In this document: positions 1 through 5,369 of the stretch, in pieces | How the letters are laid out: every line of letters starts with the position of its first letter | Position numbering within the stretch: position 1 is the stretch's first letter | NCBI GenBank assembly: GCA_021850745.1 | Contig: JAJZKX010000115.1 | Coordinates: 1-6,381, forward strand | Origin: Thermoplasmata archaeon | GTDB taxonomy: Archaea; Thermoplasmatota; Thermoplasmata; Thermoplasmatales; Thermoplasmataceae | Length of the DNA stretch: 6,381 bases | Direction: 5' to 3' | Made by a program: the position numbers and the translations under genes | Notes under the pieces: model-generated | What the model saw: the letters and a program-made list of their open reading frames with translations, nothing else | Database searches by the model: none | Told to the model about the DNA's origin: nothing

Positions 1-1254
1 GTGGACGATGAGAGGGAAATATACGGTGGGTGCATGTATTCCATTGTCAATGAGGTACTTGGCAAGGTCAAGGGCACGCTTTCCAGTATTCTCTGTGGAC
101 AAGACGAGCTCATGCTTCTTGAGCGGCTTATACGGGATCTTGAATTTTCCTTCGAGCTTCTTTGCTAGGTAGTTGGCATTGAGCACGGCGTTGACAGTGT
201 TTTCCTTAAGCCCGTCTGCACCATGGTAGGTGATGTATGACCAGGCACGGAGCATCATATTGAAGGAGCCGTAATAAGAAGAAATCCTTCCAATGCTCTT
301 TGGATGCGAAAAATCAAGGAAGTACCTGCCCCCATCCTTGGCGACAGTGGGAACTGGAAGGAAATCCTTGAGGTGTGCCTTTACAGCCACCGGTCCTGAT
401 CCAGGCCCGCCGCCCCCATGTGGGGTGGCGAAGGTTTTGTGGAGGTTGAAGTGCACAATGTCAAATCCCATGAGCCCGGGGGAAGTCACTCCCATGATGG
501 CATTGAAGTTTGCCCCGTCGTAGTAAAGAAGCGCTCCAGCTTCATGGACAAGTTTTGCAATTTCAGTTATCTGGTCTTCGAAGATCCCCAGAGTATTAGG
601 ATTGGTGATCATGAATGCTGCAGTCTTTTCAGACAATGCTGCCTTCAGGGCCTCAAGATCAACAGTGCCCTTTTCGTTCGATGGAATTTCAACAACATCG
701 AAGCCGCCCATGGCTGCTGATGCCGGGTTTGTCCCATGCGCCGAATCGGGAATGATTATCTCAGTTCTACTGTCCAGCTCCCCTCTGTCCTCGTGGTATT
801 TCCTGATTATAAGAATACCAGTGTATTCGCCATGTGCGCCAGCCAGTGGCTGCAGCGTGATGGCATCCATGTCCGACAGATCCTTGAGATATTCCTGAAG
901 CTCATACATTATCCTGAGGGACCCTTGCACGGATTTTTCCGGCTGGAGTGGGTGAATCTCGCTGAAGCCTTCAAATGTGGATATCCTGTCTGCGAACTTG
1001 GGGTTGAACTTCATCGTGCAAGAGCCAAGTGGATACATCCCAAGGTCTACGCTGTAGTTCATCTGGGAAAGCCTTGTGAAGTGCCTCACCACATCGTATT
1101 CTGCAACTTCAGGCAGAGGCAGATATTCTCTCCTTGTACCCTCTGGAAGGTCCTCCAGCACTCCGGGATCAACCTTTCCGGGGATCTTGTATGTTGTGCC
1201 AGAACGCAGTTCACCAATGAACGGTTCATCATATGAGGCCTGCTTGTAGCTCAT
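1..1254 (-). CDS. gcvPB: Glycine dehydrogenase (decarboxylating) subunit 2, partial (C-terminal end beyond window)
   Basis: This is the catalytic PLP-binding half of the P-protein of the glycine cleavage system. It works with GcvPA in the cytoplasm to decarboxylate glycine and pass the aminomethyl group to lipoyl-GcvH. The reading frame is open from the ATG at 1254 to the left edge, giving 418 residues without a stop; the family is usually about 470-490 residues, so some 50-70 C-terminal residues are missing. Visible motifs are [13 protein letters not shown] (residues 74-86), SAHGTNPA (171-178), YDGAN (245-249, the Asp that contacts the PLP ring nitrogen) and [20 protein letters not shown] (268-287). 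Lys273 in HKT is the expected Schiff-base lysine. The ATG overlaps the gcvPA stop as ATGA (1251-1254), so the two are translationally coupled, and no separate promoter is needed. Family assignment is very secure. Confidence 0.97.
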   Translation of the reverse strand, partial: MSYKQASYDEPFIGELRSGTTYKIPGKVDPGVLEDLPEGTRREYLPLPEVAEYDVVRHFTRLSQMNYSVDLGMYPLGSCTMKFNPKFADRISTFEGFSEIHPLQPEKSVQGSLRIMYELQEYLKDLSDMDAITLQPLAGAHGEYTGILIIRKYHEDRGELDSRTEIIIPDSAHGTNPASAAMGGFDVVEIPSNEKGTVDLEALKAALSEKTAAFMITNPNTLGIFEDQITEIAKLVHEAGALLYYDGANFNAIMGVTSPGLMGFDIVHFNLHKTFATPHGGGGPGSGPVAVKAHLKDFLPVPTVAKDGGRYFLDFSHPKSIGRISSYYGSFNMMLRAWSYITYHGADGLKENTVNAVLNANYLAKKLEGKFKIPYKPLKKHELVLSTENTGKRALDLAKYLIDNGIHAPTVYFPLIVH

Positions 1255-2594
1255 GAAATCACCTCCAGGGCGCTGACCAGGCCACTAATATCATGCTCCT
1301 GGGTTTTCTCTGTGGCAGAGAAAAAGAATGAGTTGGGAATGGTTTCTCCTTTGCCATGGGACAGGAACCTGGAAAGTGGAACTCCGCCGAGTATTCCCTT
1401 TTCGTAGAGTTTGTCCTGAAGGCCATCAATTGGTGCAGCAAAAGATGCAAGAACGTCTGAGAAAGGCTTTCCAGAGAGTTGATTAGGGGTAAGTTTTCCA
1501 GATTTTTCAAGGGCTATTTTCAGGTTCTTTGCGTTCTGGTATGTAAGAGTGGCCACCTTCTTCAACCCATCAGCTCCCACGATGCTGAGGTATGACGCTG
1601 CCGCAATAGCCATGAGGGCCTGGTTGGTGCAGATGTTGCTCATGGCTTTTTCTCTCCTGATATGCTGCTCCCTTGTCTGAAGGGTCATGACGAATGCCCT
1701 CTTTCCATTAGAGTCAACGCTCTGGCCAATGATTCTTCCAGGAGAACGCCTGATGTGGTCATTCTTGAAGGAAAGTATGCCAAGGAGCGGCCCTCCAAAA
1801 CTCCTGTGTATGCCAAGCTGCTGCCCCTCTGCTATGACAATGTCAGCGCCATATGATCCTGGCTCCCTCAAGATGCCAAGTGAAATTGGGTCGACGTAAG
1901 CAATTAAAAGGGCATTTTTCTTCAATTCATGAAGGCTGAATACATTCTCGTCAATTATTCCCAGGCCATTTGGCTGTTCGCACAGGATTGCACATGTATT
2001 GTCATTTACTTTTGACTGGATATCTCCCAAGTCTATGTGCCCCGTCTTCATGTTCACCTTGTAGAACAGGAGCTTGACATGGAGCCCGGCAAGGTAGCTC
2101 TTTATGACTTCAAGTTTGCCGTTGTAGATGGTTTCGGGAAGGAGGACCTCACTTTTTTCATTGATCCTGTAAGCCATTCTGACAGCTTCTCCAAGTGCTG
2201 TGTACCCATCATACATGGATGAGTTGGTAACATCCATGCCAGTGAGCTGGCACATCAGGCTCTGGTATTCAAACAGCGATTGCAGGACTCCCTGCGACAT
2301 CTCAGCCTGGTAAGGGGTATATGAAGTCAAGAATTCAGTTCGCCCAATAAGGGAATCCACGGATGTGGGGATAACCCGGTCGTAAAGGCCATTTCCGAGG
2401 AAATTAATCATTCCGGGTCCTTTGTTCATGAGGGAATAGTTCCGCGCCTCTTCCAGCAGCTCAAATTCAGAGATGCCAGGGTTCATTTTCATGTTCTTCT
2501 TCCTCACATTCTGGGGGACATCAGAAAAGAGTTCGGCTTTGTCCTTGATTTGCAGAAAATTGAGCATTTCTTTATGTTCTTGATTAACAGACAT
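1251..2594 (-). CDS. gcvPA: Glycine dehydrogenase (decarboxylating) subunit 1
   Basis: This is the N-terminal-half subunit of the two-subunit P-protein of the glycine cleavage system, the partner of GcvPB encoded immediately downstream with an ATGA overlap. With the ATG at 2594 it has 447 residues, the usual family length. Conserved blocks (numbered from that ATG) are [16 protein letters not shown] (87-102), NSSMYDG (124-130), EQPNGLG (206-212), FGGPLLG (266-272) and [19 protein letters not shown] (307-325), all typical of GcvPA. The frame also permits a GTG start at 2609 (five more residues), but the TATA-like box at 2623-2633 puts the expected transcript start near 2602, downstream of that GTG, so the ATG is preferred. 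Subunit 1 adopts an aminotransferase fold but lacks the PLP lysine. No GcvH or GcvT gene is nearby, so the other components must be encoded elsewhere. Confidence 0.96.
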   Translation of the reverse strand: MSVNQEHKEMLNFLQIKDKAELFSDVPQNVRKKNMKMNPGISEFELLEEARNYSLMNKGPGMINFLGNGLYDRVIPTSVDSLIGRTEFLTSYTPYQAEMSQGVLQSLFEYQSLMCQLTGMDVTNSSMYDGYTALGEAVRMAYRINEKSEVLLPETIYNGKLEVIKSYLAGLHVKLLFYKVNMKTGHIDLGDIQSKVNDNTCAILCEQPNGLGIIDENVFSLHELKKNALLIAYVDPISLGILREPGSYGADIVIAEGQQLGIHRSFGGPLLGILSFKNDHIRRSPGRIIGQSVDSNGKRAFVMTLQTREQHIRREKAMSNICTNQALMAIAAASYLSIVGADGLKKVATLTYQNAKNLKIALEKSGKLTPNQLSGKPFSDVLASFAAPIDGLQDKLYEKGILGGVPLSRFLSHGKGETIPNSFFFSATEKTQEHDISGLVSALEVIS

Positions 2595-2622
2595 AGGGCT
2601 CAGCAACACAATAATTTCGCCG

Positions 2623-2633
2623 TATATATTTTA
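2623..2633 (-). promoter_or_regulatory. Probable TATA box of the gcvPA-gcvPB operon
   Basis: Read on the minus strand this is TAAAATATATA. Its centre is about 34 bases upstream of the gcvPA ATG at 2594, so transcription would begin about 8 bases before the ATG, giving an almost leaderless message. No Shine-Dalgarno motif precedes the ATG, which fits. The call rests on position and composition only. Confidence 0.6.
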
Positions 2634-2708
2634 TCTGAGGAGCCAATTGTTATGGTTTTCTCATTGAATACCATTTGGGAATGTTTATCGTTTGTGAAGC
2701 AGTAAGTA

Positions 2709-2720
2709 AAAAATTAATAA
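2709..2720 (+). promoter_or_regulatory. Probable TATA box of the mevalonate 3-kinase gene
   Basis: AAAAATTAATAA is centred about 27 bases before the TTG start at 2742. That places the expected transcript start at or next to the start codon, the leaderless arrangement common in Thermoplasmatales. It is the only strongly AT-rich box between 2640 and 2741 on this strand. About 80 bases separate it from the opposing gcvPA box; I see no clear operator or riboswitch between them. Confidence 0.6.
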
Positions 2721-2741
2721 CCCTGCCTCATCCAATGCACA

Positions 2742-3728
2742 TTGAGCGAAGATATCATCCATTTCACTGAGTCAAGGGCTTACCCAACTATTGGCGTTAT
2801 TCTCCTTGGTGGCATTTCCGACAAGATAAAGAGGATACCAAGGCACACATCAGCAGGTTTTTCATACACTGGCCTGGGGAAAGATATATGGGTTGACACA
2901 AGGGTTATGGTTAACAGGGGAAACCCATTTGGAGACCTTAACGGGGAAGAGGTTCAGTATTCAGAAACTGGGAGGTCTCCGTTTGTTATATTGAACCATT
3001 ACAGGGAGAAGATCTTCCATAACCTTGGCATCAGGGGAAATGCAGCTCTATCTTTCACATCAAGGAACGTTGGTATATTGAGCGGGAGTTCAGATGCCGG
3101 AGCTGCAGCAATGGGTTCCTGCATATCTGATATGGCTGGCGGAATCGATGATATGGTTGCATTTGAAAATGAACTGAGGTCAATATCGGAAAGTGTCGGG
3201 AGGAGCATCCATGGCGGCCTTACGGTAACATGGGCAGATGGGAAAACTGCCAGGACAGAACGCCTGCTTGGCCCGGAGGCTTTCAAGGATTATGTTATCA
3301 TAGGATGCAGTTTCAATGTCCAGAGAAAGCCATCCGATAGGATCCACGAAAACGTGGTCAACAGCCCTGAATACCCCCGGAGAATAGAAAAAACAGCAAG
3401 GAAAGCAAGGGAACTAGTAAGGCTTTCTGAAGAAAGGGACATAAAGGGAATATTTGACCTGTCTCACCAGGACACTTCTGAATACCATGAGCTCAACGAG
3501 AGTGTTGGCGTTAAAGTCATCACTCATGAAATGAGAAAACTCATGGACATGGTTGATGCTGACAGGAAAGAGACGTGGATGTCCTATATTGTAACAGGCG
3601 GCAGCAACGTCTTCATAATAACGGAAAAGAAGAATCTGAAAGAAATTGCAGATAGATACAAAAGCCACTGTGACTCACAGTCACTCCTCACAGTCGCTGA
3701 TGGAGCAAAGGCTATTTTCAGGTCATAG
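2742..3728 (+). CDS. Mevalonate 3-kinase, Thermoplasma type (GHMP/diphosphomevalonate decarboxylase superfamily)
   Basis: It is predicted to phosphorylate mevalonate at the 3-hydroxyl with ATP. This is the first special step of the Thermoplasma route to isopentenyl diphosphate (mevalonate 3-phosphate, then 3,5-bisphosphate, then decarboxylation), which supplies archaeal membrane lipids. The 328-residue protein closely resembles, from memory, the T. acidophilum enzyme Ta1305: AYPTIGVILLGG (13-24), HTSAG (35-39), GILSGSSDAGAA (111-122), SISESVGRSIHGG (147-159), KGIFDLSHQDTSEYH (235-249) and YIVTGGSNV (282-290). Ordinary diphosphomevalonate decarboxylases have the catalytic Asp in the last block; here it is Thr285. 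Glu150 likewise matches the mevalonate 3-kinase pattern. Both argue against a decarboxylase. The TTG start is forced: an in-frame TAA lies at 2718-2720 with no ATG or GTG between. Family is secure; exact substrate is inferred from these residues. Confidence 0.9.
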   Translation: MSEDIIHFTESRAYPTIGVILLGGISDKIKRIPRHTSAGFSYTGLGKDIWVDTRVMVNRGNPFGDLNGEEVQYSETGRSPFVILNHYREKIFHNLGIRGNAALSFTSRNVGILSGSSDAGAAAMGSCISDMAGGIDDMVAFENELRSISESVGRSIHGGLTVTWADGKTARTERLLGPEAFKDYVIIGCSFNVQRKPSDRIHENVVNSPEYPRRIEKTARKARELVRLSEERDIKGIFDLSHQDTSEYHELNESVGVKVITHEMRKLMDMVDADRKETWMSYIVTGGSNVFIITEKKNLKEIADRYKSHCDSQSLLTVADGAKAIFRS

Positions 3729-3734
3729 CCATAA

Positions 3735-3743
3735 CTTAAATAA
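3735..3743 (+). promoter_or_regulatory. Probable TATA box of secG
   Basis: CTTAAATAA lies in the 39-base gap after the kinase stop codon, centred about 29 bases before the secG ATG at 3768. It would give a leaderless or nearly leaderless transcript, so secG is probably transcribed on its own as well as by any read-through from the kinase gene. Confidence 0.55.
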
Positions 3744-3767
3744 CCATCATTAAAATCAGGTACTGAT

Positions 3768-3938
3768 ATGGCGGAGAAAAAATCTGAAGGATTCCAGTCA
3801 GGCGCTGGACTTATCAGGTATTTCGAGGAAGAAGAGATTACCGGGCCCGCCCTGGATCCGAAGCTCATCATCTATATAGGGATCGCAATGGCCGTGGTAG
3901 TTGAGCTGGCAAAGGTATTCTGGCCAATAATCGCTTAG
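3768..3938 (+). CDS. secG: Preprotein translocase subunit SecG (Sec61-beta)
   Basis: This small 56-residue gene encodes the archaeal Sec61-beta subunit of the SecYEG protein-conducting channel in the cytoplasmic membrane. The protein has the expected layout: a short polar cytoplasmic N-terminus (1-12), the family signature GAGLIRYFEEEE (12-23) followed by ITGPALDPK (24-32), and one C-terminal transmembrane helix (about 34-55) ending VFWPIIA. The length is normal for archaeal Sec61-beta (50-60 residues). The ATG is favoured because it is the first in-frame start before the signature and sits about 29 bases after a TATA-like box. It follows the kinase gene by 39 bases on the same strand, with no evident functional link. 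It is tail-anchored, so it has no signal peptide. Confidence 0.95.
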   Translation: MAEKKSEGFQSGAGLIRYFEEEEITGPALDPKLIIYIGIAMAVVVELAKVFWPIIA

Positions 3939-3977
3939 TCAGCATTTTATCTTCCATCGCATTTCATCGATATTCCT

Positions 3978-3991
3978 GTTTTGTTTTTGAG
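3978..3991 (+). terminator. T-rich tract, probable terminator after secG
   Basis: GTTTTGTTTTTGAG lies about 40 bases after the secG stop. Archaeal termination commonly uses oligo-T tracts in the non-template strand without a hairpin, and I see no convincing stem here. The remainder of the 3939-4049 gap holds only the tRNA promoter. Confidence 0.4.
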
Positions 3992-4012
3992 CAGCCTTTC
4001 CACAAGAAAATC

Positions 4013-4025
4013 AAAAGTAATAAAT
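4013..4025 (+). promoter_or_regulatory. Probable TATA box of tRNA-Glu
   Basis: AAAAGTAATAAAT is centred about 31 bases before the first base of the tRNA. This is a suitable distance for a transcript start a few bases ahead of the mature 5' end, to be trimmed by RNase P. Confidence 0.5.
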
Positions 4026-4049
4026 GTCCATATGGCATTCTGCTGGGTC

Positions 4050-4124
4050 GCTCCGGTAGTGTAGCCAGGCCAAGCATAAGAGACTCTCAATCTCTCGACT
4101 CGGGTCCAAATCCCGACCGGAGCA
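4050..4124 (+). tRNA. tRNA-Glu (anticodon CTC)
   Basis: A complete cloverleaf can be folded by hand. The acceptor GCTCCGG (4050-4056) pairs with CCGGAGC (4117-4123), leaving discriminator A at 4124. The D stem is GTGT (4059-4062) with GCAT (4074-4077), including two G-T pairs. The anticodon stem is AGAGA (4079-4083) with TCTCT (4091-4095). Loop CTCTCAA (4084-4090) gives anticodon CTC (4086-4088), which reads GAG. The T stem is TCGGG (4100-4104) with CCCGA (4112-4116). The 3' CCA is not encoded and there is no intron at the usual 37/38 site. G18-G19 (4068-4069), and G15 and C48 for the Levitt pair, are present. One oddity: the T loop is TCCAAAT, so position 55 is C rather than the near-universal U that becomes pseudouridine. 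A Glu-TTC isoacceptor would be expected elsewhere. Confidence 0.95.
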
Positions 4125-4133
4125 TTTATTCAT

Positions 4134-4140
4134 CCTTTTT
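4134..4140 (+). terminator. Oligo-T terminator after tRNA-Glu
   Basis: CCTTTTT begins 10 bases after the tRNA 3' end, in a short T-rich stretch. This is the usual form of terminator behind archaeal stable RNA genes. No hairpin is needed or seen. Confidence 0.5.
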
Positions 4141-4163
4141 CTCGATCTCCCATTACTCTTAGT

Positions 4164-4173
4164 GATAATATTC
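4164..4173 (+). promoter_or_regulatory. Probable TATA box of tspO
   Basis: GATAATATTC is centred about 36 bases upstream of the tspO ATG, predicting a leader of roughly 10 bases. A second AT-rich stretch, CATTATATTG (4187-4196), is too close to the ATG to act as a TATA box for this start. No Shine-Dalgarno motif is evident. Confidence 0.4.
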
Positions 4174-4203
4174 TTCAAAAGGCTGGCATTATATTGATGT
4201 CAT

Positions 4204-4692
4204 ATGGATAAACCAATTAAGTTCAGTCCAATAAAATTGGCAGTTTCCATCCTAATTACGGAGGGGGCAGGAGGAATAGGTTCCGTATTTACTTACGGAT
4301 CGATACCTACCTGGTATGCATCTTTGGCAAAGACCGCAATTACGCCTCCAAACTGGCTATTTGCCCCGATGTGGATAACACTCTTTCTGCTGATGGGATT
4401 TGCATTTTATTTCATATGGGCTAAATTGGGCCAGGAAAAAAACATCTCCCTTGCCATTACCCTTTTTTCAGTCCAGCTCATATTAAACGTGCTATGGTCA
4501 ATGCTGTTCTTTTGGCTTCACAGCCTTTTATTCGGAGCAATAGAGATCGTATTCCTGTGGTTTTTCATAGCTGCAACAGCCATTGAATTCCACTCAATCG
4601 ACAGGAAGGCAGCTTATATGCTCTTCCCCTACCTTTCATGGGTTACGGTTGCAACCATGCTAAATATAACCATCCTTTTTGCAAACGTCTGA
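4204..4692 (+). CDS. tspO: TspO/MBR (peripheral benzodiazepine receptor-like) family membrane protein
   Basis: This 162-residue protein has the length and five-helix pattern of the TspO/translocator family, which binds porphyrins and other tetrapyrroles in the membrane; roles in tetrapyrrole handling and stress are known in bacteria, but the archaeal role is unclear. Helices lie at about 10-30, 53-73, 81-105, 108-127 and 136-160. Family blocks are WYASLAKTAITPPNW (37-51), FAPMWITLFLLMG (53-65), QLILNVLWSMLFFW (91-104) and PYLSWVTVATMLN (142-154). The conserved loop tryptophans (Trp51, and Trp146 of the PYLxW block) are present. One departure is Thr44 where most members have Pro in the KP dipeptide of this loop. 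The gene has its own promoter-like box and follows tRNA-Glu. The next plus-strand gene also encodes a membrane protein, but 98 bases away. Family assignment is strong; ligand is not predictable. Confidence 0.9.
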   Translation: MDKPIKFSPIKLAVSILITEGAGGIGSVFTYGSIPTWYASLAKTAITPPNWLFAPMWITLFLLMGFAFYFIWAKLGQEKNISLAITLFSVQLILNVLWSMLFFWLHSLLFGAIEIVFLWFFIAATAIEFHSIDRKAAYMLFPYLSWVTVATMLNITILFANV

Positions 4693-4747
4693 ACCAATTC
4701 CTGCAAATGGAAGCTATCGACTTTGCCCTTACCTGTTAAAAGGCATG

Positions 4748-4754
4748 CTTATAG
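4748..4754 (+). promoter_or_regulatory. Possible TATA box of the four-helix membrane protein gene
   Basis: CTTATAG is centred about 26 bases before position 4777, so a transcript starting there would just include the GGAGGTGA ribosome binding site. The stronger AT-rich run CTTAATAAATAA (4763-4774) would start transcription at or beyond the ATG and exclude that site, so it is less consistent, although it looks more like a classical box. Either could be used, or the gene could be read from the tspO promoter. Confidence 0.35.
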
Positions 4755-4778
4755 CTCTCCATCTTAATAAATAAACAA

Positions 4779-4786
4779 GGAGGTGA
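4779..4786 (+). promoter_or_regulatory. Strong Shine-Dalgarno site before the four-helix membrane protein gene
   Basis: GGAGGTGA, matching the 3' end of 16S rRNA over eight bases, ends four bases before the ATG at 4791. It fixes that start and is the only strong ribosome binding site in the window. It implies a transcript with a leader, unlike the leaderless look of the neighbouring genes. Confidence 0.8.
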
Positions 4787-4790
4787 CAAG

Positions 4791-5255
4791 ATGAGAATGC
4801 CTGTAAGTGCGTTTGTGCTTATCCTATTAAACCTAGCCTTGGCAGGCCTGGCATTATTCGGGGGAATCAATCTTCTGATGGATCCTTCCGGAACTAACAT
4901 GCAAATAAATCCTGCTTTAGTTTACATACCATTCGTTACTGACTTCACCTGGTTTGCAGTCTGGCTCATGGTTGTCTTTGCTGCTTTGCCCGCGGTACTG
5001 GCTTATCTTATCTACTCTGATAGAAAGTGGGGAGTTTATGGCTCACTGGGCCTTGCGGCCCTCGAGGTACTCTGGATCGGAACCCAGGTCTATCTTTTCT
5101 ACTCAGCCGGGTTTTCATTCTGGTGGCCTGTATTATTCAGCTACGGGCTTGTGGTCGCAGGGATAGCGGCAGCGTCGCTCTATCTTATCTTCAGGTCCAG
5201 CGTAAGAACCTATTTCCACTGGCACATGCCCAAAACACATCCGCCAGTGTCCTGA
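4791..5255 (+). CDS. Uncharacterised four-helix integral membrane protein
   Basis: I do not recognise a named function. The 154-residue protein has four predicted transmembrane segments (about 6-29, 54-75, 81-104 and 109-134). A short outer loop after helix 1 carries NLLMDPSG (27-34), then a stretch ending PFVTDFTW (47-54). That arrangement (glycine-rich helix 1, DPSG motif, PF..DF before helix 2) recalls a widespread group of small bacterial and archaeal membrane proteins of unknown role; this is from memory and tentative. The C-terminal tail (135-154) is soluble, basic and histidine-containing (HWHMPKTH, 143-150), which could bind a metal, but that is speculation. The start is fixed by the GGAGGTGA site. 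It lies 98 bases downstream of tspO on the same strand and converges with the peptidase gene. Coding is well supported by length, hydrophobic periodicity and the ribosome site. Confidence 0.85.
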   Translation: MRMPVSAFVLILLNLALAGLALFGGINLLMDPSGTNMQINPALVYIPFVTDFTWFAVWLMVVFAALPAVLAYLIYSDRKWGVYGSLGLAALEVLWIGTQVYLFYSAGFSFWWPVLFSYGLVVAGIAAASLYLIFRSSVRTYFHWHMPKTHPPVS

Positions 5256-5290
5256 CGGGCCAGCTTGCCAAGCCCTTTGGGTGGGAGAAT

Positions 5291-5307
5291 TAATTTTTAA
5301 AAATTTT
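5291..5307. terminator. Palindromic T/A tract, probable bidirectional terminator between convergent genes
   Basis: The 14-base perfect palindrome AATTTTTAAAAATT (5292-5305) sits between the stop of the four-helix gene (5255) and the stop of the convergent peptidase gene (5370). It offers an oligo-T run on each strand, so it can serve both transcripts as an archaeal T-tract terminator. The rest of the 114-base spacer is AT-rich with no gene seen. Confidence 0.5.
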
Positions 5308-5369
5308 CTAATTTACAATTCCATTTTATTCATGCCCCGTGAAAGCCTGTAAAAGCACCGCCAGTTTGG

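Noticed and set aside
736..1236. A 166-codon open frame on the plus strand
   Set aside because: It is antisense to the well-conserved gcvPB gene, shows no recognisable domain, and its composition follows from gcvPB codon use on the other strand.
2595..2609. GTG at 2609 as the gcvPA start
   Set aside because: It would lie upstream of the transcript start predicted from the TATA box, and the five extra residues do not match the family; the ATG at 2594 is better placed.
2595..2741. A possible glycine riboswitch or regulatory RNA ahead of gcvPA
   Set aside because: The leader predicted from the TATA box is only about 8 bases, too short for a riboswitch, and no paired aptamer structure is apparent.
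3584..3871. A 95-codon minus-strand frame across the kinase end and secG start
   Set aside because: It overlaps two confidently identified plus-strand genes and their promoter gap, and looks like a shadow.
3939..4049. A further small gene between secG and tRNA-Glu
   Set aside because: No frame of useful length with a start and coding character was found on either strand; the gap is explained by a T-tract and the tRNA promoter.
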